DNA of 64,000 nucleotides from positions 3,102,714 to 3,166,713 of the forward strand of contig CP129480.1 of assembly GCA_030583885.1 (NCBI GenBank), written 5' to 3'. This document shows positions 32,835 to 40,484 of the stretch, one piece after another. The notes under the pieces are model-generated. The model had not been told where the DNA came from. It worked only from the letters and a program-made list of their open reading frames with translations, and ran no database searches. The translations under genes were made by a program, and so were the position numbers. The stretch is from Anaerolineales bacterium. Lineage in GTDB: Bacteria; Chloroflexota; Anaerolineae; Anaerolineales; Villigracilaceae. Every line of letters begins with the position of its first letter. The stretch's first letter is position 1.

Positions 32835-32897
32835 CCCGTTATTCGAGCAAAATACATTTTACTAGTAAAATGTATTTAAAGCAAGACAAGTAACGGG
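32835..32897. repeat. 28-bp perfect palindrome nested inside a second inverted repeat
   Basis: The perfect palindrome at 32850-32877 is centred on CTAG (AAATACATTTTA, CTAG, TAAAATGTATTT). It is flanked by CCCGTTA (32835-32841) and TAACGGG (32891-32897), whose midpoint is only 2.5 bp away. It lies between two minus-strand genes of the element. It may be an operator for the recombinase operon or a recombination site. Confidence 0.65.
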
Positions 32898-32912
32898 TCA
32901 GGCAAAGAGGGA

Positions 32913-33125
32913 TTATTTTTTGACTATTTTTGGACCGTGCCGCTTATCGTCAGCCTTTTCGGCAGCCTTGAGATAAGACAGCAATGACTTTTTGCTGATC
33001 GCCCACACAGAACCAAATTTGTGAGCCGTCAACTTCCCCGCTCGGACAATAATACGCAAATATTCGGCATGATAACCGCTTAGCTTGGATGCCTGCTCGA
33101 TTGTCAACCATTCATCGTCTGTCAT
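32913..33125 (-). CDS. excisionase-like HTH protein
   Basis: The 70-residue protein starts MTDDEWLTIEQASKLSG and follows the MerR-like/HTH_17 pattern of phage and transposon excisionases (EYLRIIVRAGKLTAHKFG). A basic tail (KRHGPKIVKK) follows. Such proteins direct recombinases toward excision. The start at 33125 avoids an upstream 11-residue extension. Confidence 0.75.
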   Translation of the reverse strand: MTDDEWLTIEQASKLSGYHAEYLRIIVRAGKLTAHKFGSVWAISKKSLLSYLKAAEKADDKRHGPKIVKK

Positions 33126-33193
33126 ATTTGCGCTCCGAACGGGGATTATACCTTTCAAACCATACAGAAAACGCCCATTTATGAATTATTTTT

Positions 33194-33403
33194 TCAAGCT
33201 ACACCTTTCTTCCGGCGTTGCTTCCTACGCCGAGCCGGCCGGCTCTCACGATCCGCTGCCTGTCCGTCCGGTGGTTCCTGGATGGACGCTCCCCCATTTG
33301 CCTGTCTGCGTAATCGCACTTCCCTGCCATACTCGGCAATCGCCTTGAACATCTTTCTCAACGCGATGCGGTTCGCTTCCATTTGATCAGTTGTTGAATC
33401 CAT
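33194..33403 (-). CDS. small basic hypothetical protein
   Basis: A 69-residue protein with a helical N terminus (MEANRIALRKMFKAIAEYGREVRLRR) and a highly basic tail (RPARRRKQRRKKG). It may bind DNA or RNA. An upstream GTG at 33418 could also serve as start. No family is recognised. The 230 bp upstream, to 33651, show no gene; they hold the start region for two divergent genes. Confidence 0.5.
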   Translation of the reverse strand: MDSTTDQMEANRIALRKMFKAIAEYGREVRLRRQANGGASIQEPPDGQAADRESRPARRRKQRRKKGVA

Positions 33404-33651
33404 GCTCACAGTGGTCACTCTCTTTTGACATTTTTATGATGTGCCCCTTTTTACATGGCGCGAGTCAAGTATGAGTCCAGTATGTTTGATAATTTGATTA
33501 TGAAAATTCAGATCCACTGTCTGAAAACAAAAAGCGAAATAACCATCGGAGCACATATTTCATATAAATAAAGTCCCATTTATCGAATTTCAAAAATGAA
33601 ATTAATTTTTACCTTCTTTGTGGAATTTTCTTAAGGTAAAATCTCCGCCCC

Positions 33652-34320
33652 ATGAAACTTTTGTCTCTCATCAGAGCCAAAAAATATGGCTCACCCAAAA
33701 AGATGATTTTGCTCGCCCTGCTTAAGATTGCCCTTGTGGGATTGTTTTTGCAAATCACATGGTCTTATCACAGTCTTGAAAGCGGATTGGGCGCAGCGGT
33801 GGCACAAGTTGCCATCATGTATCATGTTGTTCTGTTGATGATATTGGTCGTGGCTGGAATTGGTCTCGGTCATTGGATCGACCAGTTGATCCGTTTGAAG
33901 AAATCCATCTTCCAGCATCCGCAAAAAGGAAGCTGGACCGAGGCGTTCATGAATCTGTGGGGCTATGAATTGAAGGAAAAGGAAGTGGTGCAAATCCAAA
34001 CCATCACCCCTGAACCACAGATGATCGAACCCTTCGACCTCTTCAACATGCCCGCCCGGCGCGGTCGCAAACCCACCTTTCCCCTGGAGCGCTGGATCCC
34101 CATCGCCATGAAATGGGAAAACCGCGACCCGATCCGCGATGCCTTCACCCTTGGTGAATTGATCGCCGAGCTTCTGGGAACGAATTCAGACGGCTCCCCC
34201 ATTGTCTCCGAACAAACCTACTACAGTGTCTGGCGGCAACGCGCGATGGATGAAATCCGCCGCCGGGCAAAGGCGAAAAGATCCACCGGTGTACAGGAGC
34301 ACGAAAAAGAAATCGCGTAA
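33652..34320 (+). CDS. hypothetical membrane protein of the element
   Basis: This 222-residue protein has two helices (about 22-40 and 52-76) and a soluble C terminus that includes PARRGRKPTFPLERW and a basic end (RQRAMDEIRRRAKAKR). No family is recognised. It is the first plus-strand gene of the element module. Confidence 0.65.
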   Translation: MKLLSLIRAKKYGSPKKMILLALLKIALVGLFLQITWSYHSLESGLGAAVAQVAIMYHVVLLMILVVAGIGLGHWIDQLIRLKKSIFQHPQKGSWTEAFMNLWGYELKEKEVVQIQTITPEPQMIEPFDLFNMPARRGRKPTFPLERWIPIAMKWENRDPIRDAFTLGELIAELLGTNSDGSPIVSEQTYYSVWRQRAMDEIRRRAKAKRSTGVQEHEKEIA

Positions 34321-34554
34321 GGCATGTAATCGCAAGAACAATCCAGGGAGGAAGCAGCAAGGAAAACACAACCCGAAACAGCACAAATTACGGGGAAGTA
34401 CGTTTCCGATCTTTTTTTGATTCCAATGTTCAGGAAGCATTCCAACTTTTCATTATGGCGATTCGCGCCATTCAATCCTTGATGATCTGCTCGTTTGAAT
34501 TTCCGTAGAATTCCCATAAATCAAACTGGGTAATTCCTTGACTCCCGCCTGATA

Positions 34555-34588
34555 AAAGAGCCGTCACTGTACGGCTCTTTATTTTTTT
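34555..34588 (+). terminator. rho-independent terminator directly before the RHH gene
   Basis: A 10-bp perfect stem, AAAGAGCCGT (34555-34564) and ACGGCTCTTT (34571-34580), with a 6-base loop, then ATTTTTTT. The next gene's ribosome-binding site starts 10 bases later. It may separate transcripts or act as an attenuator of the replication/partition operon. Apart from this hairpin, 34321-34602 shows no gene. Confidence 0.85.
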
Positions 34589-34602
34589 CACACGAGGTGA
34601 AC

Positions 34603-34818
34603 ATGGCGAAAGTCATCATCCATCTGCGGGATTACGAACTGACTGCGCTGAACGATCTGGCGCAGCGTGAATACCGCGCTCCCAAGGCTCAGGCAGCCTT
34701 GATCATTCGCAGGGAACTGCAAAAACTGGGCATGATCCCGGTCGAAACACTCATTCCAACTCAACCTGACATCCACCCTGTGGATGAAACAATTCAGTCG
34801 GAAATGAAAGGAGGGTAA
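34603..34818 (+). CDS. small ribbon-helix-helix-like protein
   Basis: The 71-residue protein starts MAKVIIHLRDYELTALNDLA and resembles Arc/CopG/RHH DNA-binding proteins (a beta strand followed by two helices). A GAGGTG ribosome-binding site sits just upstream of the ATG. It is the first gene after the terminator and before the ParA gene, which suits a copy-number or partition regulator. Confidence 0.6.
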   Translation: MAKVIIHLRDYELTALNDLAQREYRAPKAQAALIIRRELQKLGMIPVETLIPTQPDIHPVDETIQSEMKGG

Positions 34819-34821
34819 ATC

Positions 34822-34917
34822 ATGTTTGCAGGAATTCTTTCCGGTGTAGCCACCTGCCTTGGCCCGATCGCAGTGGGGCTGATCATTTTTCTGCTGGTAG
34901 TCGCATTTTTCCGCTAA
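34822..34917 (+). CDS. 31-residue single-helix membrane peptide
   Basis: The frame starts with MFAGILSGVATCLG and is a single hydrophobic helix ending VVAFFR. A very good ribosome-binding site (AAAGGAGGG) lies six bases before the ATG. It sits between two real genes with tight spacing. Small hydrophobic peptides of this kind can be toxins, membrane anchors or regulators; I cannot tell which. Confidence 0.5.
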   Translation: MFAGILSGVATCLGPIAVGLIIFLLVVAFFR

Positions 34918-34945
34918 CCATATTCCATTCAAGGAAACCCATCTT

Positions 34946-35716
34946 ATGTCAACCAAAGTCATTTGTATTGCCAATCAAAAAGGCGGGGTCGGCAAGACCA
35001 CGACTGCCGTATCCCTCGCTCACGGCCTGACCCAAAAAGGCAGGCGCGTTCTGCTGATCGACCTTGATCCACAAGGGCAGTCCGCCACCGCCCTCGGACG
35101 CAACCCCGAACCCGGCGCGTTTTACCTGCTCACAATGGGAAGCACACCACAGGAGACCACTTTTGTGCAGTCGTGGGTGCGCTTCTCTGGAAGGGAGGGT
35201 TTGTATCTGTTGCCTGGCGACCAGCAGACGATGGCCGCCCAGACCGTGCTCAACGCGCAGGACAAACCCATTTCTGCCATCCGCCAATCCATCCAACGCT
35301 TTTTCAAAGATGGATTGCATTACATCCTCTTTGACACCGCGCCCAGTGTCGGCGGCATCCAGGAACGCGCGGTCTGGGCCTCCGATCTCGTGATCGTGCC
35401 GACTGCCACCGAGTTCCTTTCCGCCGACGGCGTCTCGAAGGTGCTGCTCATGATGAGCGTGCTTCAGGAAAAGAAAAACTGGCGCGGAAATCTATTGGGC
35501 ATCCTGCCGACCTTCTTTGATGAACAAACCCGCGAGAGCAAAGCCACGATGGAAAACCTGAAGGAACGGTTTGATACAAGCGTTCTGCCGCCCATCCATC
35601 GCTCCACGCTGTTACGGGAATGCGCCGCCGAGGGGAAAACCATTTTGGAATTTGATCCTGTGTGTCGGGCTACCAAGGAATATCAAGCATTGACCCAGCA
35701 CGTGCTGAAATTTTAG
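34946..35716 (+). CDS. parA: ParA-family partition ATPase
   Basis: The 256-residue protein has the deviant Walker A KGGVGKTTT (residues 12-20), Walker B in LLIDLDPQGQS and the full MinD/ParA fold. It would segregate or position the element. The ParB-like partner at 35726 follows in the same operon. It lacks an N-terminal HTH domain, unlike the ParA of P1 or F type plasmids. Confidence 0.93.
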   Translation: MSTKVICIANQKGGVGKTTTAVSLAHGLTQKGRRVLLIDLDPQGQSATALGRNPEPGAFYLLTMGSTPQETTFVQSWVRFSGREGLYLLPGDQQTMAAQTVLNAQDKPISAIRQSIQRFFKDGLHYILFDTAPSVGGIQERAVWASDLVIVPTATEFLSADGVSKVLLMMSVLQEKKNWRGNLLGILPTFFDEQTRESKATMENLKERFDTSVLPPIHRSTLLRECAAEGKTILEFDPVCRATKEYQALTQHVLKF

Positions 35717-35725
35717 GAGGTGAAT

Positions 35726-36328
35726 ATGACCGGACGACGTGACCCATTTGAAAAGACTGATACACCGACCCCAACTCAACCACCCAGTCTCTACGACTCC
35801 CTGCGCATGGCAGCACCGCGCAAACGCAACCGTCAATGGGAAAAACAACAACAGAGCCGCAAGGTGGTCTATCGCGGCATCGATCCCAAGCTGGCGTTGA
35901 AGGTGAAGACGATTGCCGATGATCTGCAAGTCCCCGCAGGAGAGGTCGCATGTGTGGTGATCGAATACGCACTGCGTTCCTATGAACGCGGTGATTTTGA
36001 TCTCCACCCACGTCCCAATCCGGAACGCATGCGCATGACCCTCTTCCCACGAAGCGACTCCGCACATTCGATCAACAGACCTCAACGTACTGCCAAACAT
36101 AAACGACCGGAAGCCCTGTGGCGGGTGATCACCACCTGGCGCGGTTTCTCTCCTGAACTCAAACAGGAACTGGCAGCGCTGGCCTCCGATGATGGCTTGC
36201 ATGTACCCATCGGGGAATTGATCACGGCCCTGCTGCGCTTTGGTCTGAAAGCATATGAAACCGGATTGTTGGTGCTTGAACCCAAACCGAAATCCACCAC
36301 ATTCACTTTAGCGCACAAAGGCAAATAA
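35726..36328 (+). CDS. probable partition DNA-binding protein with two RHH-like repeats
   Basis: This 200-residue protein has a duplicated unit. The first runs GIDPKLALKVKTIADDL to ERGDFDLHP, and the second GFSPELKQELAALASDD to ETGLLVLEP, each about 55 residues. The unit looks like a short alpha-helical or RHH DNA-binding module. Being directly after parA, it is the likely centromere-binding partner, in place of a standard ParB. The ATG at 35726 follows an AGGAGG box. Confidence 0.65.
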   Translation: MTGRRDPFEKTDTPTPTQPPSLYDSLRMAAPRKRNRQWEKQQQSRKVVYRGIDPKLALKVKTIADDLQVPAGEVACVVIEYALRSYERGDFDLHPRPNPERMRMTLFPRSDSAHSINRPQRTAKHKRPEALWRVITTWRGFSPELKQELAALASDDGLHVPIGELITALLRFGLKAYETGLLVLEPKPKSTTFTLAHKGK

Positions 36329-36540
36329 TGAAGTTCCATCAAAAAAACCTTTTTCAATGGAATGGGATGAGAAACGCAGGCGGCATGGACAACGTGCCGC
36401 CTGCGCCCTGTCCACGCGCCGCCTACACATCCGCCTACGCTGCCGCCTACGTCGAACGCACAGGAAGGGCTGAGGCGAAAGAAATCCTGCATGAACGTTC
36501 TGGGAGACCCAGGCTTGTTTTGCTAGGAGGTGTTGCATGA
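36328..36540 (+). CDS. short hypothetical protein coupled to the replication gene
   Basis: The 70-residue frame overlaps the previous stop by one base (TAATG) and the next start by ATGA, so translation is coupled on both sides. It is rich in Ala, Arg and Tyr (AAYTSAYAAAYVERT). No family is recognised. The double coupling is the main argument that it is real. Confidence 0.5.
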   Translation: MKFHQKNLFQWNGMRNAGGMDNVPPAPCPRAAYTSAYAAAYVERTGRAEAKEILHERSGRPRLVLLGGVA

Positions 36541-38474
36541 CAGACCTTCAACAAGGCTGGAGTTCCGTGCTGGCTCAATTGCAGTTGGACATGCCACGCG
36601 CCTCGTATGAAACCTGGGTGGTGGGCACGGTTGCGTTGGGATTGGAAAACGATGTACTGCTTGTTTCCACGCGCAATGCCTATGCCCGTGACTGGCTGGA
36701 GTCGCGTCTGACCAGCACAGTCCAGCGATTGCTGGTTGGGATTCTGAATCGTTCCGTCTCTGTGAAGTTTGTCGTTGGCGATGAGTCACAGGCAGAGGCG
36801 GAGATGGAAACCGAAGCGGAGGAAACAGACGAACCGGAATTGAACATCGAGCCTGTGCAGTGGCTGGACTACGACCGCATCGTCCAGCCGCACAAGCAGG
36901 TCGTGGTGAAGGGCTATCTGCGCCGACTGGGAATGGAGATCGGACCCAAGGCGGTCTGGTTGTATGTTGGATTTCATCAGGCGGCGTGGCGGGTGCAGGA
37001 TCAAAACCATCCATCCGGAAAACCATTGCACAGCCATGAGGTGAAGCGTTTCAGCACAATGAGCAACGGCGCCTTCTGGCGACTATTGAAACACACTGGC
37101 ATTCAGGGACACCTGACCGGACTCGTGCAGCGTATCGATTCCCAGGATGCACGCCGTTTCCGGCGTGGACGCGACGGACGTCCCCATCGCGCACCGATCC
37201 GCTATCAGGTCTTCATGACTCCGCGTCTGACACGCGCCGACGCCATTGCGGTTCATCTGCGGTTGAAAGCATTGATCGAAAAACATAACTCAGTCTCCAA
37301 TGCTCTGCAGGAGCTGCTCGCCGTGGAGGATGTCATGGATCTGCTTACTCCGCTGGATATGAAACTGCCTCATGCGCCCATGAACACGGTGATGGATATG
37401 GTACATCTGGAAACAGGTGAAACCTTTTCACCTGAAATCGAGCGTCTGGCGCAGGAACTGCATCGCAAGATCATCAACTGTCTGGGCGACATTCACATTC
37501 CCCACTACTTCATCACAGAAACCATCAAGCGGTACAACCTGACGCCCGCACAAGCCTGGTTGATCACGGCCGCGCGCGATATGGCATTCATCAATGCGCG
37601 TACCGGCGAACGGCGGGATGTGGTGACCTTTAAGCGCGGATATCAGGAGATGGCGGAGTTGATCGGTTCCAACCGTTACAAAACCGTACAAGCCTGGCTC
37701 CATCTGCATTGGACTTCGCAACAACGCGGAGGTAACCTTTCCCGCTTTCTGCAAGAAATCGATCTGCCGGATTCAAAGACCTACGCCGACCTGCGCGTGG
37801 AATCCATGCCACGTGCTTTTCGGGTATTGCTGGACGAACCGCTGGACGCAGATGGGAGTAATAAGGTGGACGCAAATGGGAGTCATATGGCAGACGCAGA
37901 TGGGAGTATTAGCTGGACGCAAATGGGAGCATTAGCAGACGCAAATGGGAGTCATATGGTGGACGCAAATGGGAGTGATTTAAACTCTTTTAAACACCCC
38001 TTAAACACTGACAAGAAAAACACTTCCACCACCCAGCACGCCTGCGGCGAAAATGCGGCGGAGGCGGTCGCTCCTGATTTTTGGGAACTCGAAACCCTGC
38101 TTGCACAAAATGACGTGCATCCCAAAGTGCAGAAGGAGCTGCTCGAAGTCCAGGCATCCGTGCATGCCTTTGTTTCGTGGGTGCTGTATGTCGCCAGTCC
38201 GAAAAGTGGGAATCTTTCCGATCCCTTGGGCTATGCCATCAGCCGCTTGCGCGAACATCCTCTGCGTGAAGCGCGCGGAGTCTTCCGGCAATTTGCCGAC
38301 CTGCCACCGGAAGAGTTGCTGGCCTTGATCGACTCCACCCCCACCCGGGCATATGAACTGCCCACGAAAATTGAACACCCACTCGCGCACGCCTGGAAGA
38401 AGGCAATGGGTTCCAATAACCCCAGGCTGCCCGTTGTGCGCGAAATCCTCTTTGGCGAAGGAGCCAGTGAATAA
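36537..38474 (+). CDS. replication initiator with DnaA domain I-like N terminus
   Basis: The 645-residue protein starts with a DnaA N-domain-like region (residues about 5-85; WSSVLAQLQLDMPRASYETW, VSTRNAYARDWLE). A middle part of about 300 residues probably includes winged-helix DNA-binding elements, and the C-terminal part follows a low-complexity region. That region, about residues 436-480, is encoded by six DNA iterons. It has no AAA+ motor, so it would not be a full DnaA. Such initiators in phages and plasmids load helicase at an origin in or near their own gene. Confidence 0.75.
   Translation: MTDLQQGWSSVLAQLQLDMPRASYETWVVGTVALGLENDVLLVSTRNAYARDWLESRLTSTVQRLLVGILNRSVSVKFVVGDESQAEAEMETEAEETDEPELNIEPVQWLDYDRIVQPHKQVVVKGYLRRLGMEIGPKAVWLYVGFHQAAWRVQDQNHPSGKPLHSHEVKRFSTMSNGAFWRLLKHTGIQGHLTGLVQRIDSQDARRFRRGRDGRPHRAPIRYQVFMTPRLTRADAIAVHLRLKALIEKHNSVSNALQELLAVEDVMDLLTPLDMKLPHAPMNTVMDMVHLETGETFSPEIERLAQELHRKIINCLGDIHIPHYFITETIKRYNLTPAQAWLITAARDMAFINARTGERRDVVTFKRGYQEMAELIGSNRYKTVQAWLHLHWTSQQRGGNLSRFLQEIDLPDSKTYADLRVESMPRAFRVLLDEPLDADGSNKVDANGSHMADADGSISWTQMGALADANGSHMVDANGSDLNSFKHPLNTDKKNTSTTQHACGENAAEAVAPDFWELETLLAQNDVHPKVQKELLEVQASVHAFVSWVLYVASPKSGNLSDPLGYAISRLREHPLREARGVFRQFADLPPEELLALIDSTPTRAYELPTKIEHPLAHAWKKAMGSNNPRLPVVREILFGEGASE
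37845..38006 (+). other. candidate intragenic replication origin: six iterons plus AT-rich repeats
   Basis: Six copies of GACGCARATGGGAGY start at 37845, 37869, 37893, 37916, 37938 and 37962, 22 to 24 bp apart. Copy 4 is translated in another frame (WTQMG instead of DANGS), which shows that the DNA, not the protein, is conserved. Three TTAAAC repeats follow at 37980, 37990 and 38001 in an AT-rich stretch. The arrangement is that of lambda ori inside the O gene. Confidence 0.75.
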
Positions 38475-38475
38475 T

Positions 38476-39606
38476 ATGCAATTACAGTTTCTGATCACCT
38501 CCGAACAACGCGCCTCCGGCGCCATGTTCATGGAGTCTTTGAACGATACCGTCCTGGCGTTTATCTATCCCACGGATGGGAGACGGACCTTCCACACCTT
38601 CTTCTGCCCGCCCATGCGGATCATTGCGCTCAGCGCGGAAGGACAGGTGGTCTTCGATGAAGTCATCACCAAATGGCGCTGGGTGAAATTGCCCGTTTGT
38701 CGGTACGTGATCGAGACCGGTCCGAATGTGGACTATCGCCCATATCTCCAAACGGTGCTATCCGTGGCGCCGGACCTGCCTCAGTTGGGCTCAATGGATC
38801 CCAGCCTGCGCATGGACGGTTTGTTATTTGCATTGCTGGCGGAGGCTGTCGCTGACATCCGCCGCATTCGCGAAGCCCATCGCGGGCAGATCAAACCCGA
38901 ACTCCAACGGCGCCGGTTCGAAGCCTGGGAACGCGGGCAGATCGTGAGTTCGGCCGGGTTCATCCTGGATTTTTCGCGGGCGTGGAATCTGCCGGATGGC
39001 GCGGTGAAGTTATCCTACTCCGTCCTGAAAGCCGAGGAGCCTTATCTGGATGAGATCGTGGCAGCCTCTGTAGCCGGCATTCCCTGGCGGCACGAGTTTC
39101 CCAAAGCCTGTATGCGCTGCGGCAAGCCCGCTTCGTGGCGACCGATCCTCAACCCTGCTCCGAATGCACCGGTGGAAATTCTATGGCGCTACCAACGACC
39201 CGAAAACGCCATCCCGATTTGCCATCATTGCACGGAAACCTTAAACCTTCTGCGGGATGCATCGTTGCAACTTGATCTGGTTTGGGGCTTGTGGGGTCCA
39301 CGCTTCGAAGCCTTCTGGGGATGGCATCGCGCAAGGAAGAACAACCGTTTGCCGAAGGGGTGGGATATGTACGCCCATCCGCTCTGGCCGGCAGACTTTG
39401 GTGGAGAACAGTGGGAGACCGGTAGCGGCGCTTTGACGTCCGCCGAACCGCGACCCCCGCATCAGGTCGTGCGAAGTGATCAGCATATGCAAGCCTTGCG
39501 CCGTGGGTTGTACACCAAAAAGTTTCGCGGGCGACAGCCGGGCGAGACCCCTTTGCAAAAATTATTAGACTTCCGGCTCGACATTCCACAAGGAGAATCC
39601 CGATGA
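38476..39606 (+). CDS. hypothetical protein with zinc-knuckle-like motifs
   Basis: This 376-residue protein has a zinc-binding-like pair (ACMRCGKPASW and ICHHCTETL) in its second half. The rest is unrecognised. It starts one base after the replication gene stop and overlaps the next start (ATGA), so it belongs to the same operon. An in-frame extension upstream lies inside the rep gene and is rejected. Confidence 0.65.
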   Translation: MQLQFLITSEQRASGAMFMESLNDTVLAFIYPTDGRRTFHTFFCPPMRIIALSAEGQVVFDEVITKWRWVKLPVCRYVIETGPNVDYRPYLQTVLSVAPDLPQLGSMDPSLRMDGLLFALLAEAVADIRRIREAHRGQIKPELQRRRFEAWERGQIVSSAGFILDFSRAWNLPDGAVKLSYSVLKAEEPYLDEIVAASVAGIPWRHEFPKACMRCGKPASWRPILNPAPNAPVEILWRYQRPENAIPICHHCTETLNLLRDASLQLDLVWGLWGPRFEAFWGWHRARKNNRLPKGWDMYAHPLWPADFGGEQWETGSGALTSAEPRPPHQVVRSDQHMQALRRGLYTKKFRGRQPGETPLQKLLDFRLDIPQGESR

Positions 39607-40484
39607 CTTTTTTTGCCTTTCTCGGCGCGCTTAGTTTGAGCGTGCTCGCATTTGAACTGCTGAACGTCTTTCAATCCGCCTTCAGCACCTTTGGCGGCAA
39701 TCGCCTGATGAACGTTCAATCCCAGACTCCAGTCAAGAGACGCTCAACCTGGGAGGCATTGCTGCTGGCCGTGCTGCCGGGACGCTTCGATCCGGATCAG
39801 GCGAAGAACATGGGGGATGTGATCAGCCTCTTGAGACGTGCCGGCTATCCATACGACACCCCCGGTGAATTCTTTGCCGTGGCGATCCGCGACTTCTCGA
39901 CCTTCCTGTTCGTGGGCGGGATGCTGGCAGGCGCTTTAGCCGCCATGAACATCATCGCTGCCGCGCCGGTGATCGCTGGCATCTTCATCTTGCTTGGATT
40001 ACGGCGACCGTATGTACGGATGAAGACACTCGCAAAGAAACGCGCCGAGTCGTTGCGCAATAACATGTTGATCGGTCTCTCTGTATTGAGTTCATTACTT
40101 TCTTCCGGCGTGGGCGTGCAGGAAGCCCTGCGCCGCGCTTCGACCGTGGGTGGACCGTTCTGTAATCTATTGGGATTGCTTGTTGCGCGCATGGAGGTGG
40201 AGGACTTCACCAAAGCCATTGATGTCACCCGCGCCCATCTGCCCGATCCGAAGGATGTGGAAGCGAATCTATTCCTGCGTGACATCTATGACTTCTTCGC
40301 CAACAACCGTCCAGTCTTGTCCAGTGTGCAAGGACTTCAAGGGTCTGTTCACCGTTCCGTGGTGGAATCAACTGAAGAACGCGCGGCTCTGGTGCGCCAG
40401 CGTGCCGGCTTGTTTGGGGTGATGGCGGTGTTGGGTTTGGTGCTGGCGATCATCGCGCCGTTCATGGGGTCGGGGTTGATGTAA
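39603..40484 (+). CDS. TadC/T2SSF-family inner-membrane protein
   Basis: The 293-residue protein has three or four hydrophobic helices and the F-domain of type II secretion (NMLIGLSVLSSLLSSGVGVQ, ALRRAS). It is typical of TadB/TadC subunits of Tad pili, which act as the assembly platform. Only one of the usual TadB/TadC pair is present. The rest of the apparatus (TadA ATPase, secretin, peptidase) is not in the window, but pilin and TadE-like genes lie at 56073-57485. Confidence 0.8.
   Translation: MTFFAFLGALSLSVLAFELLNVFQSAFSTFGGNRLMNVQSQTPVKRRSTWEALLLAVLPGRFDPDQAKNMGDVISLLRRAGYPYDTPGEFFAVAIRDFSTFLFVGGMLAGALAAMNIIAAAPVIAGIFILLGLRRPYVRMKTLAKKRAESLRNNMLIGLSVLSSLLSSGVGVQEALRRASTVGGPFCNLLGLLVARMEVEDFTKAIDVTRAHLPDPKDVEANLFLRDIYDFFANNRPVLSSVQGLQGSVHRSVVESTEERAALVRQRAGLFGVMAVLGLVLAIIAPFMGSGLM

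Noticed and set aside
37845..37976. Six regularly spaced repeats resembling a short CRISPR array
   Set aside because: The repeats are 15 bp with gaps of 7-9 bp, lie inside an open frame and have partly repeated spacers. They fit replication iterons, not CRISPR.
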